Assembly (NCBI GenBank): GCA_035457705.1 | Contig: DATIBD010000060.1 | Location: 1 to 64,000 of the forward strand | DNA length: 64,000 nucleotides | Reading direction: 5' to 3' | Origin: DASPGQ01 sp035457705 | Lineage (GTDB): Bacteria > Acidobacteriota > Vicinamibacteria > Marinacidobacterales > SMYC01 | Notes under the pieces: model-generated | The model's database searches: none | What the model was told of the DNA's origin: nothing | Seen by the model: only the letters and a program-made list of their open reading frames with translations | Program-made: the position numbers and the translations under genes | In this document: positions 45,751 through 54,452 of the stretch, in pieces | How positions within the stretch are numbered: position 1 is the first letter of the stretch | Layout: each line of letters opens with the position of its first letter

Positions 45751-46108
45751 TTCGCCCTTGATTTGACGAGACTCCCAACCAGCTCGGCAAAACGGGCAAA
45801 ATGGGAGCCCGGCAGGTCCCTTCTCCGGCGCGCGGGGACCTGCCGGGGAAACCTCTTCTGCGAAGCCTATCATCGTTAGCGACCTCGATCGACTGCGAAT
45901 GTTCTGACGCCTGAAAATCGATTGCCATAGGCTCGAGTCCGCTCTCTCGCCTCACATCGCTCCGCTCGCTGAGAGGCGTGGGCATTCCCGCCGCGGCAGG
46001 AGCACAACCCCCGAAGGAGTCCCCCAAGCTCGCGGCGGACCGGTACAATGGAACATTCGACGGAATAAATCGCCCCCGTGGGCGGTAACCGTTGCAGGGA
46101 GGAGAGGC
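45751..46108. other. intergenic stretch between ompA-type gene and sigma factor
   Basis: About 358 bases with no gene recognised. It holds the strong hairpin at 45808-45847 and, nearer the sigma gene, a TACAAT at 46044-46049 that could be part of a promoter. I see no small protein with a ribosome site. Confidence 0.5.
45808..45847. terminator. 13-base-pair hairpin downstream of the OmpA-type gene
   Basis: CCCGGCAGGTCCC and GGGACCTGCCGGG form a perfect 13-base stem with a 14-base loop. No T run follows on either strand, so it is either a transcript-stabilising hairpin or a factor-dependent stop rather than a classic intrinsic terminator. Confidence 0.45.
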
Positions 46109-46702
46109 TTGGAAGGCCTAGCCTATTCCCAGAGCCGGCACGAGCCGCTCGGGCCGGAGAACGAGCTGGTGGTGCGCGCGCGCGCAGGAGACACGGATGC
46201 GTTTGCCGAGATCGTGCGATCGTACCAGACGCGGGTGTACGCCGTGGCGATGCGAATGACCCGTCGTCACGACGTCGCCGATGACATCGCTCAGGATACG
46301 TTCGTGCGTGCTTACCGCCACCTCGGTCGCTTCGAGCTCGGCCGCCCCCTGGGGCCGTGGCTCACGAAGATCGCGGTCAACCTCTCCATCAACTATTTGA
46401 ACGCTTCGGCACGAAGAGAAGAGACCTGCGATGCCGAGGCCTTTCCCGACGGCCCTTTCGAGCCGGAGCCCCGCGAGCCGGACGCGTTCGAGCAGTTGCG
46501 CTCGCTGGAGTTTGCCGAAGCACTCGAGCGAGCGGTGGCGAGTTTGCCCGTCGAGCAGCAGTGCATCTTCCGTCTGAAGGTCGTCGAGGGCATGCGCTAC
46601 GAAGAGATCGCCACCATCCTCAACCTGTCGGCGGGGACCGTGATGTCTCGCCTGTCACGCGCGCGAGCGAAGTTGAAAGTCTTGCTGAAGGAGCATCTTT
46701 AG
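46109..46702 (+). CDS. ECF RNA polymerase sigma factor, RpoE-like (2)
   Basis: A 197-residue factor with region 2 (FAEIVRSYQTRVYAVAMRMTRRHDVADDIAQDTFVRAYRHLGRFELGRPLGPWLTKIAVNLSINYL) and region 4 (ALERAVASLPVEQQCIFRLKVVEGMRYEEIATILNLSAGTVMSRLSRARAKLK). The TTG start follows GGGAGGAGAGG. The next gene encodes its presumed anti-sigma factor two bases after the stop. Confidence 0.93.
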   Translation: MEGLAYSQSRHEPLGPENELVVRARAGDTDAFAEIVRSYQTRVYAVAMRMTRRHDVADDIAQDTFVRAYRHLGRFELGRPLGPWLTKIAVNLSINYLNASARREETCDAEAFPDGPFEPEPREPDAFEQLRSLEFAEALERAVASLPVEQQCIFRLKVVEGMRYEEIATILNLSAGTVMSRLSRARAKLKVLLKEHL

Positions 46703-46704
46703 AC

Positions 46705-47607
46705 ATGGATTGCAGCGAAGCCGCCCCGCTCATCGAGAAAGTGGTCGACGGCGAAGCGAACGCAAGGGAACGGTTCGAGGCCGAGGGCCACGTCGAGCGG
46801 TGCGAGCCATGTCGAGCCTACAAGAAATTTCTCGAGCGAGTCGCCACAGCGGCGAGGGCGGCGCCGCTTGCTAGCCCGCCCGACAGCTATTGGGATGCCT
46901 TTCCAGGGAGGGTGATGGAACGCATCGATGCGGACCCTTCGCGCCAGTCGATCGTCTCCTCCGGAGCCGGCCGTTGGGCCGCCCTCGCCGCCACGGTGGT
47001 CGCGGCCATTGCGGTGGGCGTCTACGTCGCATCCCAGGGTGATCTCGGACCGGCTCCTGTAAAGCTCGAGACGCCACCGGCGTCCGAGAGGATTGCCTCC
47101 GAAAGCGTCGACACGGCCGTCCCCAGGGAGGCTGAAGTGACCGGAGAGACCGAGTCCCGCCAGGAGGTCTCGACGCCTCCGATGGCTCGCGACGAAGCCG
47201 CGCCCGCTCCGGAGACCGTCGTTCGCCTCGAGCGAGAGCTCGAGGAGGTGGATCGTTCGAGTCCGGGCTCGCAAGCGGAGCCGCCGGCCGAGCCCAACAT
47301 GAAGGCGATGGAGATGCCGGCCGCGCCCCAGCCGTTACTCGTTGCCGAAGGGGACGCCCGGCGGGCATCCCGCGCACGGCAGACTCGGGATTGCGAATCG
47401 TTGCGCGACCGTCTCAGAGGGCTCGAAGGGGCCGGGCTCACTGAAGGGAGCTATCAGCTCGCGCTTTGCTCGCTCGAACGCTACGAGTCCGAACCGACCC
47501 CGGAGCATCTCGAGGTCGCAGTCCGTGACGCTAAGTCTTTCTTCGATATCGAGACCGAAAGCCAGCGCGCTTCGTCGCTTCGCGAAGCTCTAGCCCGGAT
47601 TCAGTAG
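46705..47607 (+). CDS. membrane anti-sigma factor (2)
   Basis: A 300-residue protein. The N-terminus MDCSEAAPLIEKVVDGEANARERFEAEGHVERCEPCRAYKKFL has the His-x3-Cys-x2-Cys zinc motif of anti-sigma factors. A transmembrane helix lies at about 92-110 (WAALAATVVAAIAVGVYVA). The periplasmic part begins with a low-complexity Pro/Glu/Ala linker and ends with a helical domain (CESLRDRLRGLEGAGLTEGSYQLALCSLERYE). Its last 18 bases overlap the convergent propeller gene. Confidence 0.87.
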   Translation: MDCSEAAPLIEKVVDGEANARERFEAEGHVERCEPCRAYKKFLERVATAARAAPLASPPDSYWDAFPGRVMERIDADPSRQSIVSSGAGRWAALAATVVAAIAVGVYVASQGDLGPAPVKLETPPASERIASESVDTAVPREAEVTGETESRQEVSTPPMARDEAAPAPETVVRLERELEEVDRSSPGSQAEPPAEPNMKAMEMPAAPQPLLVAEGDARRASRARQTRDCESLRDRLRGLEGAGLTEGSYQLALCSLERYESEPTPEHLEVAVRDAKSFFDIETESQRASSLREALARIQ

Positions 47608-48612
47608 ACCCCTGACTCCCAGCTCGAGCTGAAATAACGAGCTGTCCCCTGCCAGGAGCACCCCACCGGCGTTGTCGAAGGCGAGACCCACCAGCGAGGG
47701 CGCCGCAATAACGGGCTCGACGCTGCTTCCATCCGCGGCGACTCGGTACACTCCACTATCGCCGATGAGCCCTTCGGCGACGTACAGGTTGCCATCGTCG
47801 TCGAAAGCGATGCCCTGAGGCCTTCCGAACCCGGTGGAGAAGATGGAAACCTCGCCGTCGGGGGAGACTCGGTAGACGGGATCCGTCGTAGCGAGGCTCG
47901 GTGCGGTCACGAGAAGGTTGCCGTCCCGGTCGAACGCCAGGTGATAGGCCGCAACTGAGGGCTCCAGATGACAGAACGAGCGAGGCTCGCCGTTCGGCTC
48001 GACCCGGAAGACGGTTCCCCGTCGATCGCCCACATACAGAATTCCGTCGCCGTCGAACGCCAAGCCGGTGGCGATTCCGAGCTCGTCGGCCACCGGCTCG
48101 GCCACGTGATTCATCCCCACGCGGTAGACGATGCCGTCGTGTCGGCTCGACACGTAGAGATGGTCGTCCGGCCCCCACGCCAGCCCCGTCGCGTTGACGA
48201 TGCCGTCTGCATAAGGTTCGACATCGCCGTCCTCACTGATTCGAAACACGGACACCGGTACCTTTTCTCCTCGGCTGCCGCTCAATGTGACGTAGACGAA
48301 GCCCGAGCGGTCGAACACCGGGTTGGCAACCGGCTGCAGCTCGTTGGCAAACGTCGAAGCGATCGAAACTCGAAACGGAATCGTCGGCTCGCCCGATATG
48401 CTCACGTGAACTTCGGGAAGCGCGCCCTCGGGCACCACGGCGGTGATCTGTGCCTCCGATACGCGGCAAACCAAGGCTCGTCGGTCCCCGAAATAGACGT
48501 GATGCTCGTGGGCGCGGCTCGGATCGAAACCAGAGCCGAGAATGGCAATGCGTCCGCCGGGAACGGCATGGAGTGGCGCTACCCCACGAACCTCAGGTGT
48601 TGCGGACTTCAC
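47590..48612 (-). CDS. IPT/TIG plus NHL/SMP-30-type beta-propeller protein
   Basis: A 340-residue protein without an obvious signal peptide. Residues 10-85 resemble an IPT/TIG domain (GVAPLHAVPGGRIAILGSGFDPSRAHEHHVYFGDRRALVCRVSEAQITAVVPEGA). Residues 95-330 contain blades such as VFDRSGFVYVTLSG, LAWGPDDHLYVSSRHDGIVYRV, LAFDGDGILYVGDRRGTVFRV, LAFDRDGNLLVTA and IAFDDDGNLYVAEGLIGDSGVYRV: an NHL or SMP-30-like propeller. GTG start. Such proteins often bind sugars or lactones or serve as scaffolds; function not assigned. Confidence 0.82.
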   Translation of the reverse strand: MKSATPEVRGVAPLHAVPGGRIAILGSGFDPSRAHEHHVYFGDRRALVCRVSEAQITAVVPEGALPEVHVSISGEPTIPFRVSIASTFANELQPVANPVFDRSGFVYVTLSGSRGEKVPVSVFRISEDGDVEPYADGIVNATGLAWGPDDHLYVSSRHDGIVYRVGMNHVAEPVADELGIATGLAFDGDGILYVGDRRGTVFRVEPNGEPRSFCHLEPSVAAYHLAFDRDGNLLVTAPSLATTDPVYRVSPDGEVSIFSTGFGRPQGIAFDDDGNLYVAEGLIGDSGVYRVAADGSSVEPVIAAPSLVGLAFDNAGGVLLAGDSSLFQLELGVRGLLNPG

Positions 48613-48646
48613 CCGGTCGCCATCATAACATGCCGCTCAGACGAGC

Positions 48647-49768
48647 TCAGCTCGGCTGTTCCAGCTCGATCAAACCCTCGTCCACGAGTCGTTTGAAGAT
48701 CGCGAGCACTTCTCGCTCATGCAGCGGACATATCTTCGTAATCGAGCCGATATCCCATTCGCCATTCACTCGGGACAGGACGAATCCGGCGTGAGGGTCG
48801 AGGTCCACATCGGGAATCACGGCGAGAGGCACCCTGAGCCGGGGAACGGCCTCCTGCGGAACCCCGGAAAAGGCAGCGAAGTCTTCTTCGACCCGTCGAA
48901 TCTTTTGCAGGAAGAGTCGGGCATACTTGTTCTGAGGATCGCGGGCGAGGGCGGCCAAGAAACACTCGCGTGACCTCTCGTACTCACCGCCGTGGAAACA
49001 CTCCACGCCTTGCTTGAGCTTCTCGCGAAGCTCGGTCAGTTGCTGCGCGAAGTCGATCTCCTCGGGTGCGTCCCTCACAGTGACGAGCCCCTTCTCGTAG
49101 AGCTCGAGCAAGCACGACGCCGCGTAGAACTCGACGGAGTGGAGCTCGAGGGAAATTTCCGCCAGGTTCTTGCCCTGCTCGACGAGCTGAAGCAGACGCC
49201 GATCCTCGTCGCTCAAGTCTTCGGCGGCCTCCCGGGCCGTCCTCTCGACCTGGAACGTCGTCAATCGCGATGGAAAGACCTCGTGAATTCGCTCCCACTC
49301 GTCGCTGCGGCGAGCCCCCTCGAGTATGACGCCGGTCAGCTCCAGGGGCACGAAGACCGGAATGCGTTCCGGAAGCCTTCCCTCCTCGAAGTCGAAGCTC
49401 CCTTCCTTCCACAGGAACGCATCGTAGATCGACTCCTCCGTCTTGACCCGCAGAAGCTCTTCGAGCGCCCGCTCCTCGATGACGCCCGCGGCGATCAGAA
49501 TCTGGCCGAGAGGCATGTCTGATCGATCCTGCTCCATGAGCGCGGTGAACAGCTCCTCCTCAGTGATCTGTCCCGAGCGGATCAGAAACTGACCGAGAGT
49601 CTCACGGGGACTCGTCGAGGTCGAAGAGAACAGGCGGCCCTCTCTGAAGAAGAGTTGTTTTTCGATCGGACCCCGCGTCAGCCGGAGCGTGCCCGTCTTG
49701 AGGTTGCTGCCGCACCATTGCAGCAGATCTCCGAGCTGCATCGTTGCGAGGCTCCCCGAGAGACTCAT
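48647..49768 (-). CDS. DUF4388 (PATAN-type) domain protein with C-terminal TPR-like segment
   Basis: A 373-residue cytoplasmic protein. The N-terminal part MSLSGSLATMQLGDLLQWCGSNLKTGTLRLTRGPIEKQLFFREGRLFSS fits DUF4388, a module common in delta-proteobacterial and Acidobacterial signalling proteins and linked to two-component and gliding systems. The middle (LGQFLIRSGQITEEELFTALMEQDRSDMPLGQILIAAGVIEERALEELLRVKTEESIYDAFLWKEGSFDFEEG) repeats an helix pattern like the type II secretion/GspE N-terminal (T2SSE_N-like) region. A TPR-like stretch (GGEYERSRECFLAALARDPQNKYARL) and a winged-helix-like end follow. ATG 49768 is chosen by motif. Confidence 0.8.
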   Translation of the reverse strand: MSLSGSLATMQLGDLLQWCGSNLKTGTLRLTRGPIEKQLFFREGRLFSSTSTSPRETLGQFLIRSGQITEEELFTALMEQDRSDMPLGQILIAAGVIEERALEELLRVKTEESIYDAFLWKEGSFDFEEGRLPERIPVFVPLELTGVILEGARRSDEWERIHEVFPSRLTTFQVERTAREAAEDLSDEDRRLLQLVEQGKNLAEISLELHSVEFYAASCLLELYEKGLVTVRDAPEEIDFAQQLTELREKLKQGVECFHGGEYERSRECFLAALARDPQNKYARLFLQKIRRVEEDFAAFSGVPQEAVPRLRVPLAVIPDVDLDPHAGFVLSRVNGEWDIGSITKICPLHEREVLAIFKRLVDEGLIELEQPS

Positions 49769-49805
49769 CGAAGAAGAAACGCCGGCCGCGATCGACCCGT
49801 TCCCG

Positions 49806-50324
49806 CTACTCGGTCCAGGCGAGGTAGTCTCGCCAGCTCGCGGGCACGTCGGGAAGTCCGTAGGTGATGGCGTGTGCGGGGAGATAGGCAGGACGTCTCG
49901 GCTTCCTTGCGAGCACGAGGCCAGCCTCGCTTGGCAATTTGCCTCCTTTTTGCCGATTGCACTGGATGCAGCAGGTGACGATGTTCTCCCACTCCTTGCG
50001 CCCCCCTCGGGAGGCAGGGATGACGTGGTCGAAGGTAAGTTGCGACGCGGTGAAACGGCGAGAGCAGTACTGGCATCGATATCTGTCGCGCAGGTAAATA
50101 TTCTGGCGCGAGAAGGGAACTCGATGAAACCGTCGTGCCACTCCAACCCGGCGCAGCAGTCTGAGCACTGACGGAAGCCGGAGCGAGATCGATACGCCGC
50201 GAACGTCGCGGTCGTAAGAAGCTACGACTTCAACCTTCCCCTTCACCAACATCACGATCGCTTTCTGCCACGTGATGACACGAAGCGGTTCGTAGGTGGC
50301 GTTGAGAAGCAGGCTACGCGGCAC
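49806..50324 (-). CDS. HNH endonuclease family protein
   Basis: A 172-residue protein starting with GTG, preceded by GAGGAGG at a good distance; an upstream in-frame ATG lacks a site. The HNH motif is in LTFDHVIPASRGGRKEWENIVTCCIQCNRQKGG with paired cysteines CQYC and CIQC forming the zinc knuckle. The N-terminus (SLLLNATYEPLRVITWQKAIVMLVKGKVEVV) is the conserved lead of the small stand-alone HNH proteins found next to DNA repair genes in many bacteria. Function is likely nucleolytic but unproven. Confidence 0.88.
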   Translation of the reverse strand: MPRSLLLNATYEPLRVITWQKAIVMLVKGKVEVVASYDRDVRGVSISLRLPSVLRLLRRVGVARRFHRVPFSRQNIYLRDRYRCQYCSRRFTASQLTFDHVIPASRGGRKEWENIVTCCIQCNRQKGGKLPSEAGLVLARKPRRPAYLPAHAITYGLPDVPASWRDYLAWTE

Positions 50325-50462
50325 GAGACGCCTCCTCGGGAATCTCGCCGCGGGGCGGACATGTGTCCACATCGCAGCGGGCTACCTTCGAAGGTGCCCC
50401 GTGATCGCATTCTGAGACGGCTCGACTGGCTGGGATGACCCTCCAACAACCGGTTTTCGTAT

Positions 50463-50951
50463 ATGCTGCGCAAAACGGGAATGCTTGTCAAATCGCGGGG
50501 CTCCCGCCGGCAAATCGCCGTGGTGGGAGATTCGCGGCCCGACCGAAAGACGGCCCGCTTGGCCGAAGAAGTGGGCAGCACCATCGCTCACTCGGGAGCG
50601 ATTCTCGTTTGCGGTGGACTCGGCGGCGTCATGGAAGCCGCCGCTCGTGGGGCTCGGAAAGCCGGAGGCTTCACATTGGGCATCTTGCCGGGAAGCTCCC
50701 GGGAGGAGGCGAATCGCTACGTCGATTGTGCGGTCGCCACCGGCCTAGGTGATCTGCGTAATTTCCTCATCGTTCGAACCGCCGACGCAGTCATCGGACT
50801 TGCGGGTCGCTACGGAACGCTATCGGAGATCGCTATGGCGCTGACATTGGGAAAACCGGTCATTGGCCTCGGCACCTGGGAGATCGAGGGCGTCGAGAAA
50901 GCCCGTGACGCCGGCGAGGCGGTTCGAATGGCTTTGAAGAAGCTGGATTGA
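50463..50951 (+). CDS. SLOG/LOG-family Rossmann nucleotide-binding protein
   Basis: A 162-residue protein of the TIGR00725-type group: RQIAVVGDSRPDRKTARLAEEVGSTIAHSGAILVCGGLGGVMEAAARGARKAGG, then ILPGSSREEANRYVD and NFLIVRTADAVIGLAGRYGTLSEIAMALTLGKPVIGL. GGLGGVMEA and GRYGTLSE are the phosphate-binding glycine motifs. Relatives include cytokinin-activating LOG phosphoribohydrolases and nucleotide sensors; this branch has no settled activity. Start ATG 50463, or 50481. Confidence 0.85.
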   Translation: MLRKTGMLVKSRGSRRQIAVVGDSRPDRKTARLAEEVGSTIAHSGAILVCGGLGGVMEAAARGARKAGGFTLGILPGSSREEANRYVDCAVATGLGDLRNFLIVRTADAVIGLAGRYGTLSEIAMALTLGKPVIGLGTWEIEGVEKARDAGEAVRMALKKLD

Positions 50952-51267
50952 CAAGGCGTTCGTCCTTTGTCCGCTGTTGACGGACTCTCGGACTCGGCCA
51001 CGGGTCCCCTCACGGCCTTGAGCACGAGCAGGGTGATGAAGGAATCAGTCCACCCTGCGCGAGCGGAGCGAGCCCGGCGTGCTGGCGCGCCGTAAGCAGC
51101 CCAAGCCGTGGCGGCCGATCGATAACGGGTTCCGCCACGGCCTTGAGCGCGAGCAGGGTGATGAAAAAGTCAGCTCACCCTGCGCGAGCCCGGCGCGCTG
51201 GCGCGCCGTAAGCAGCCTAAGCCGTGGCGGCCGATCGATGACGGGTCCCGCCACGGCCTTGAGCACT
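50952..51267 (+). repeat. dispersed hairpin repeat, tandem copies E0-E2
   Basis: A partial copy E0 ends at about 51024 (GGCCTTGAGCAC), E1 spans 51027-51150 and E2 51152-51266. E1 and E2 each have hairpin 1 with arms GCAGGGTG and CACCCTGC around TGATGAA-type sequence and hairpin 2 with arms GTGGCGG and CCGCCAC, ending GGCCTTGAGC. E1 and E2 are nearly identical except for a 9-base loss in GCGCGAGCGGAGCGAGC. They sit between two convergent genes. Confidence 0.88.
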
Positions 51268-51636
51268 TTAAAGATACTGCCGATAAATGGGATTCGACTG
51301 GCAGTAGCTCAGAATCGTGCTGGTAATCAGGCGAACGTCCCCGACGTCGAGTCTCAAAAAGCGCAGGCCGAAGCCTTGCGGAAGTCCGTGAACCGGGTGC
51401 GTTTGCTTTCCCTGCAGCCAGGCAACGAGTCCAAGAAGCTCTAGCTCACGGGAATTCCCCGGCACGCGAAACGAAACGGCGACTTCCTCACCGATCTCGG
51501 GCCGCTGCTCGGTCATGACGTAGACGCCCAACAAGGATAGGTCGAGAACCATCGCGTCCGTCGCGCCGTTGGCTCTGCGCAGGGAACATCGTCGAACGAA
51601 CGGAATACGAAGCGTGGGCGAAAGACTTCCCGTCAT
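51268..51636 (-). CDS. PilZ-domain protein
   Basis: A 122-residue protein consisting of one PilZ fold: RIPFVRRCSLRR (N-terminal strand with the Arg-rich c-di-GMP motif in a non-classical form), AMVLDLSLLGVYVMTEQRPEIGEEVAVSFRVPG (D-x-S-x-x-G motif) and LGLVAWLQGKQTHPVHGLPQGFGLRFLRLD. It may bind c-di-GMP, although the usual RxxxR pair is imperfect. It ends directly beside repeat copy E2. Confidence 0.82.
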   Translation of the reverse strand: MTGSLSPTLRIPFVRRCSLRRANGATDAMVLDLSLLGVYVMTEQRPEIGEEVAVSFRVPGNSRELELLGLVAWLQGKQTHPVHGLPQGFGLRFLRLDVGDVRLITSTILSYCQSNPIYRQYL

Positions 51637-51852
51637 CGGCCTTTCATCGGAATCGAGTTAGCGTAGCTTCTGCCACCGCGGGGTGTCAATGAACCCGCGG
51701 CCCCCGAGCCTGCCCGGGCCGAAGCTTGGGGTATCCTTATCCCCACAATGTCCACCTGTACCATCGGGGGCACAGCGAGAATCGTCAGTCGACGCGAGGC
51801 TCCGCCTCGACGGTTTGACGTGGAGCCTCGCTAAGGGAGAACGGCGTCGTTC

Positions 51853-52638
51853 GTGCTCGATAATCTTCTTTCGCTCCCTCGCTATCGTGTGCTGATCGGA
51901 AGCCTCGTGGTGCGCGAGCTCAAGGCCCGTTATCGGGGGTCCATTCTCGGATTTCTCTGGTCGCTCATCAATCCGCTCCTTCAGCTTTTGATCTACTGGT
52001 TCGTCTTCAGCTACATCATGCCAGCCCGCGACGCCTACGGCATGTCGCCCTATGCGCTGTTTCTGTTCACCGGAATTCTCCCCTGGACCTGGTTCAGCTC
52101 CTCGGTCCTGGAGTCCTCCACGGTTCTCATCGTAAGCGGAAACTTGATCAAGAAGATTCTCTTCCCCGCCGAGGTCCTTCCCATCGTCGTCGTGGTCTCG
52201 AACCTCGTCCATTTCCTGCTGGGACTTCCCATCCTCTTTGTGTTCCTCCTCTACTACGGAAAGATCCAACTATCTCTGCTGGCGTTTCCCGCCGTGGTCC
52301 TGCTCCAGTTCGTCTTCACGCTCGGCGTGTGCCTCTTTGTCTCCGCTCTCGCCGTGCACTTCCGCGATGTGCAAGCCATCATCGGCAACTTGATGATGCT
52401 CTGGTTCTTCGCCAGCCCGGTGATCTACTCTTATCTATCGCTCTCTCCGTCGATTCAACGCTTCTTGAACTACAATCCGATGACGCACCTCCTCGTCGGC
52501 TATCATCAGACCCTTTTCACCGGCTCGATTGGCCACTGGCCTTGGCTCCTGGTCATGGGCCCGGTAGCCGTCGGGGTCTTTCTGGTGGGCTACTATTTCT
52601 TCGATCGCTTGAGAGAAACTTTCGCGGAAGAGGTATGA
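51853..52638 (+). CDS. wzm: ABC-2 type polysaccharide exporter permease Wzm
   Basis: A 261-residue membrane protein with six transmembrane segments. LVVRELKARYRGSILGFLWSLINPLLQLLIYWFVFSYIMP and NPMTHLLVGYHQTLFTGSIG are typical of O-antigen or capsule exporter permeases. With Wzt it moves a lipid-linked polysaccharide across the inner membrane. GTG start after GGGAGA; the stop overlaps the wzt start (ATGA). Confidence 0.88.
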   Translation: MLDNLLSLPRYRVLIGSLVVRELKARYRGSILGFLWSLINPLLQLLIYWFVFSYIMPARDAYGMSPYALFLFTGILPWTWFSSSVLESSTVLIVSGNLIKKILFPAEVLPIVVVVSNLVHFLLGLPILFVFLLYYGKIQLSLLAFPAVVLLQFVFTLGVCLFVSALAVHFRDVQAIIGNLMMLWFFASPVIYSYLSLSPSIQRFLNYNPMTHLLVGYHQTLFTGSIGHWPWLLVMGPVAVGVFLVGYYFFDRLRETFAEEV

Positions 52639-53969
52639 GCGTCGCAATCCGCGTTTCCGACCTCACCAAGGTCTACCAGCGTTACAGTCACAGGAAGCAG
52701 TTTCGCACTTTGAAAAGCGCCCTCTTGCGAGGCAACCTGGTGGAGGAGCTCAGACCGGATCAGCGGTTCATCGCCTTGAGCGGCGTCACTTTCAACGTTC
52801 GCCAGGGTTCCACCTTCGCGGTCATCGGTCGAAACGGCTCGGGGAAGAGCACGTTGCTCAAGGTCATCGCCGGCATCTCCAAACCGACATCGGGCTCAGT
52901 GACGGTCAACGGACGGATCTCGGCCCTCATCGAGCTCGGCGCCGGCTTCCACCCCGAGATCACGGGACGAGAGAACGTATTTATCAACGGGATCATGCTG
53001 GGCCTCAGCAAGCGGGAGATCCATGAGCGCTACGACGAGATCGTCGAGTTCGCCGAGCTCGAAGACTTCATCGAAGCTCCCGTCAAAACCTATTCCTCGG
53101 GCATGTACATGCGTCTCGGTTTCGCCGTCGCCGTGCACGTGAACCCCGACGTGCTTCTCATCGACGAGGTCCTCGCTGTTGGAGACGAAGCCTTCGTCCA
53201 CAAATGCCTCGACAAGATCAGCGAGTTTCGTCGTCGGGGCAAGACGATTCTGCTCGTGACTCACAGCCTGGGACTGGTGGAAAAACTGGCCGACGAAGCC
53301 CTCTGGCTCGATGGCTCGCGGGCCCAGATGCGCGGCGATCCCAAGAAGGTCGTGGACGCCTATCTCGCCAGGGTCACGCGTCACGAGGAGCGCGAGCTGA
53401 AAGAGGCCGAGGCGCGCACCATGGATGAGTTCGGTAGCCGTGAGGCCAAGGCCTCACCAGAGCATGAGGCAGGCGAGGTCGAGCCCACCTCGGCGTTCGC
53501 GAGGGAGAAGGGGAGGTGGGGATCGCAGGAGATCGAGATACGAGAGGTCGCACTTCTCGCGGAGGACGGCGAAGCAAAACACGTGTTCAAAACCGGCGAC
53601 GCCCTGACCATCCGGCTCGGCCTGACGTCCAGCGGGACCGTAGAGGATTTCGTCTTCGGGATCGCGATCTTCAACGCGGACGGGGTCTGCTGTTATGGAA
53701 CGAACACTCATATCGAGGAGTTCGCTCCCGTTTCCTTCTCGGGTGATGGTGAAGTGCGGTTCGTGATTCCCGAGCTGTCCCTCATCGAGGGCACCTACTT
53801 TCTCGACGTCGCCGCCCATCAGCGAGACGGCTATCCCTTCGACTACCACCGGGCGCTCCACCGTTTTCGGGTTCGGTCGCGGACCAAGGACGTTGGTATC
53901 TACCGACCCGGTCATCGATGGGAGTTCACCGGGAACATCGTATTGAGGCCTCCGAGCATCGATGAGTAA
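52635..53969 (+). CDS. wzt: ABC exporter ATPase Wzt with polysaccharide-binding C-domain
   Basis: A 444-residue protein. The ATPase spans about 1-250: Walker A GRNGSGKST (Lys71), signature TYSSGMYMRLGFAVAV, Walker B DVLLIDEVLAVGDE. An acidic linker follows (EERELKEAEARTMDEFGSREAKASPEHEAGE). Residues about 300-444 form the Wzt C-terminal beta-sandwich (FKTGDALTIRLGLTSSGTVEDFVFGIAIFNADGVCCYGTNTH) that recognises the O-antigen or capsule end. The 3' end overlaps rfaE2 by 8 bases. Confidence 0.9.
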   Translation: MSVAIRVSDLTKVYQRYSHRKQFRTLKSALLRGNLVEELRPDQRFIALSGVTFNVRQGSTFAVIGRNGSGKSTLLKVIAGISKPTSGSVTVNGRISALIELGAGFHPEITGRENVFINGIMLGLSKREIHERYDEIVEFAELEDFIEAPVKTYSSGMYMRLGFAVAVHVNPDVLLIDEVLAVGDEAFVHKCLDKISEFRRRGKTILLVTHSLGLVEKLADEALWLDGSRAQMRGDPKKVVDAYLARVTRHEERELKEAEARTMDEFGSREAKASPEHEAGEVEPTSAFAREKGRWGSQEIEIREVALLAEDGEAKHVFKTGDALTIRLGLTSSGTVEDFVFGIAIFNADGVCCYGTNTHIEEFAPVSFSGDGEVRFVIPELSLIEGTYFLDVAAHQRDGYPFDYHRALHRFRVRSRTKDVGIYRPGHRWEFTGNIVLRPPSIDE

Positions 53970-54450
53970 GCGCAAGATATTCAGCCGGGGCGCAATGGTC
54001 GACGAGCGAGGTAAATTGCGAGACCGAGGTGAATCGCTCGTCTTCACCAATGGATGTTTCGACCTCCTTCACGCGGGACACGTTCGCTATCTCGAGCGAG
54101 CGCGCGCCCTGGGCGATCGACTTCTCGTCGCCGTGAACACCGACGAAACGGTCCGAGAGCTCAAAGGCGAAGGAAGACCGGTCACACCTCTGGCCGACCG
54201 AATGGAAGTCCTGGCGGCACTTCGGGTCGTCGACTACGTCGTCTCATTCGACGAGCGGACCCCGGCTGCCGTGATCGAAGAAATCCTCCCCGACGTTCTC
54301 GTGAAAGGCGGAGATTGGAGCCTGCCCCACATCGTCGGCCGTGACGTCGTCGAGGAGAGCGGCGGTCGCGTCGTATCGCTCCCGTTCGAGTCCGGCTATT
54401 CGACCACGAGCCTGCTCCAGCGGATCCTGTCGAGATTTCGTCCCGAGTAA
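53962..54450 (+). CDS. rfaE2: heptose 1-phosphate adenylyltransferase (RfaE domain II)
   Basis: A 162-residue nucleotidyltransferase with TNGCFDLLHAGHVRYLERARALGDRLLVAVNTDETV, in which HAGH (37-40) is the HxGH catalytic motif, and VDYVVSFDERTP and LVKGGDW. It joins ATP and a heptose 1-phosphate to give ADP-heptose for the LPS core. The kinase half (RfaE domain I) is not fused and not in the window, as in bacteria where the two are separate genes. Confidence 0.9.
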   Translation: MSKRKIFSRGAMVDERGKLRDRGESLVFTNGCFDLLHAGHVRYLERARALGDRLLVAVNTDETVRELKGEGRPVTPLADRMEVLAALRVVDYVVSFDERTPAAVIEEILPDVLVKGGDWSLPHIVGRDVVEESGGRVVSLPFESGYSTTSLLQRILSRFRPE

Positions 54451-54452
54451 CG

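Noticed and set aside
50952..51267. possible CRISPR array
   Set aside because: The units are about 115-125 bases, almost identical along their whole length, with no short repeat and variable spacer pattern and no cas gene.
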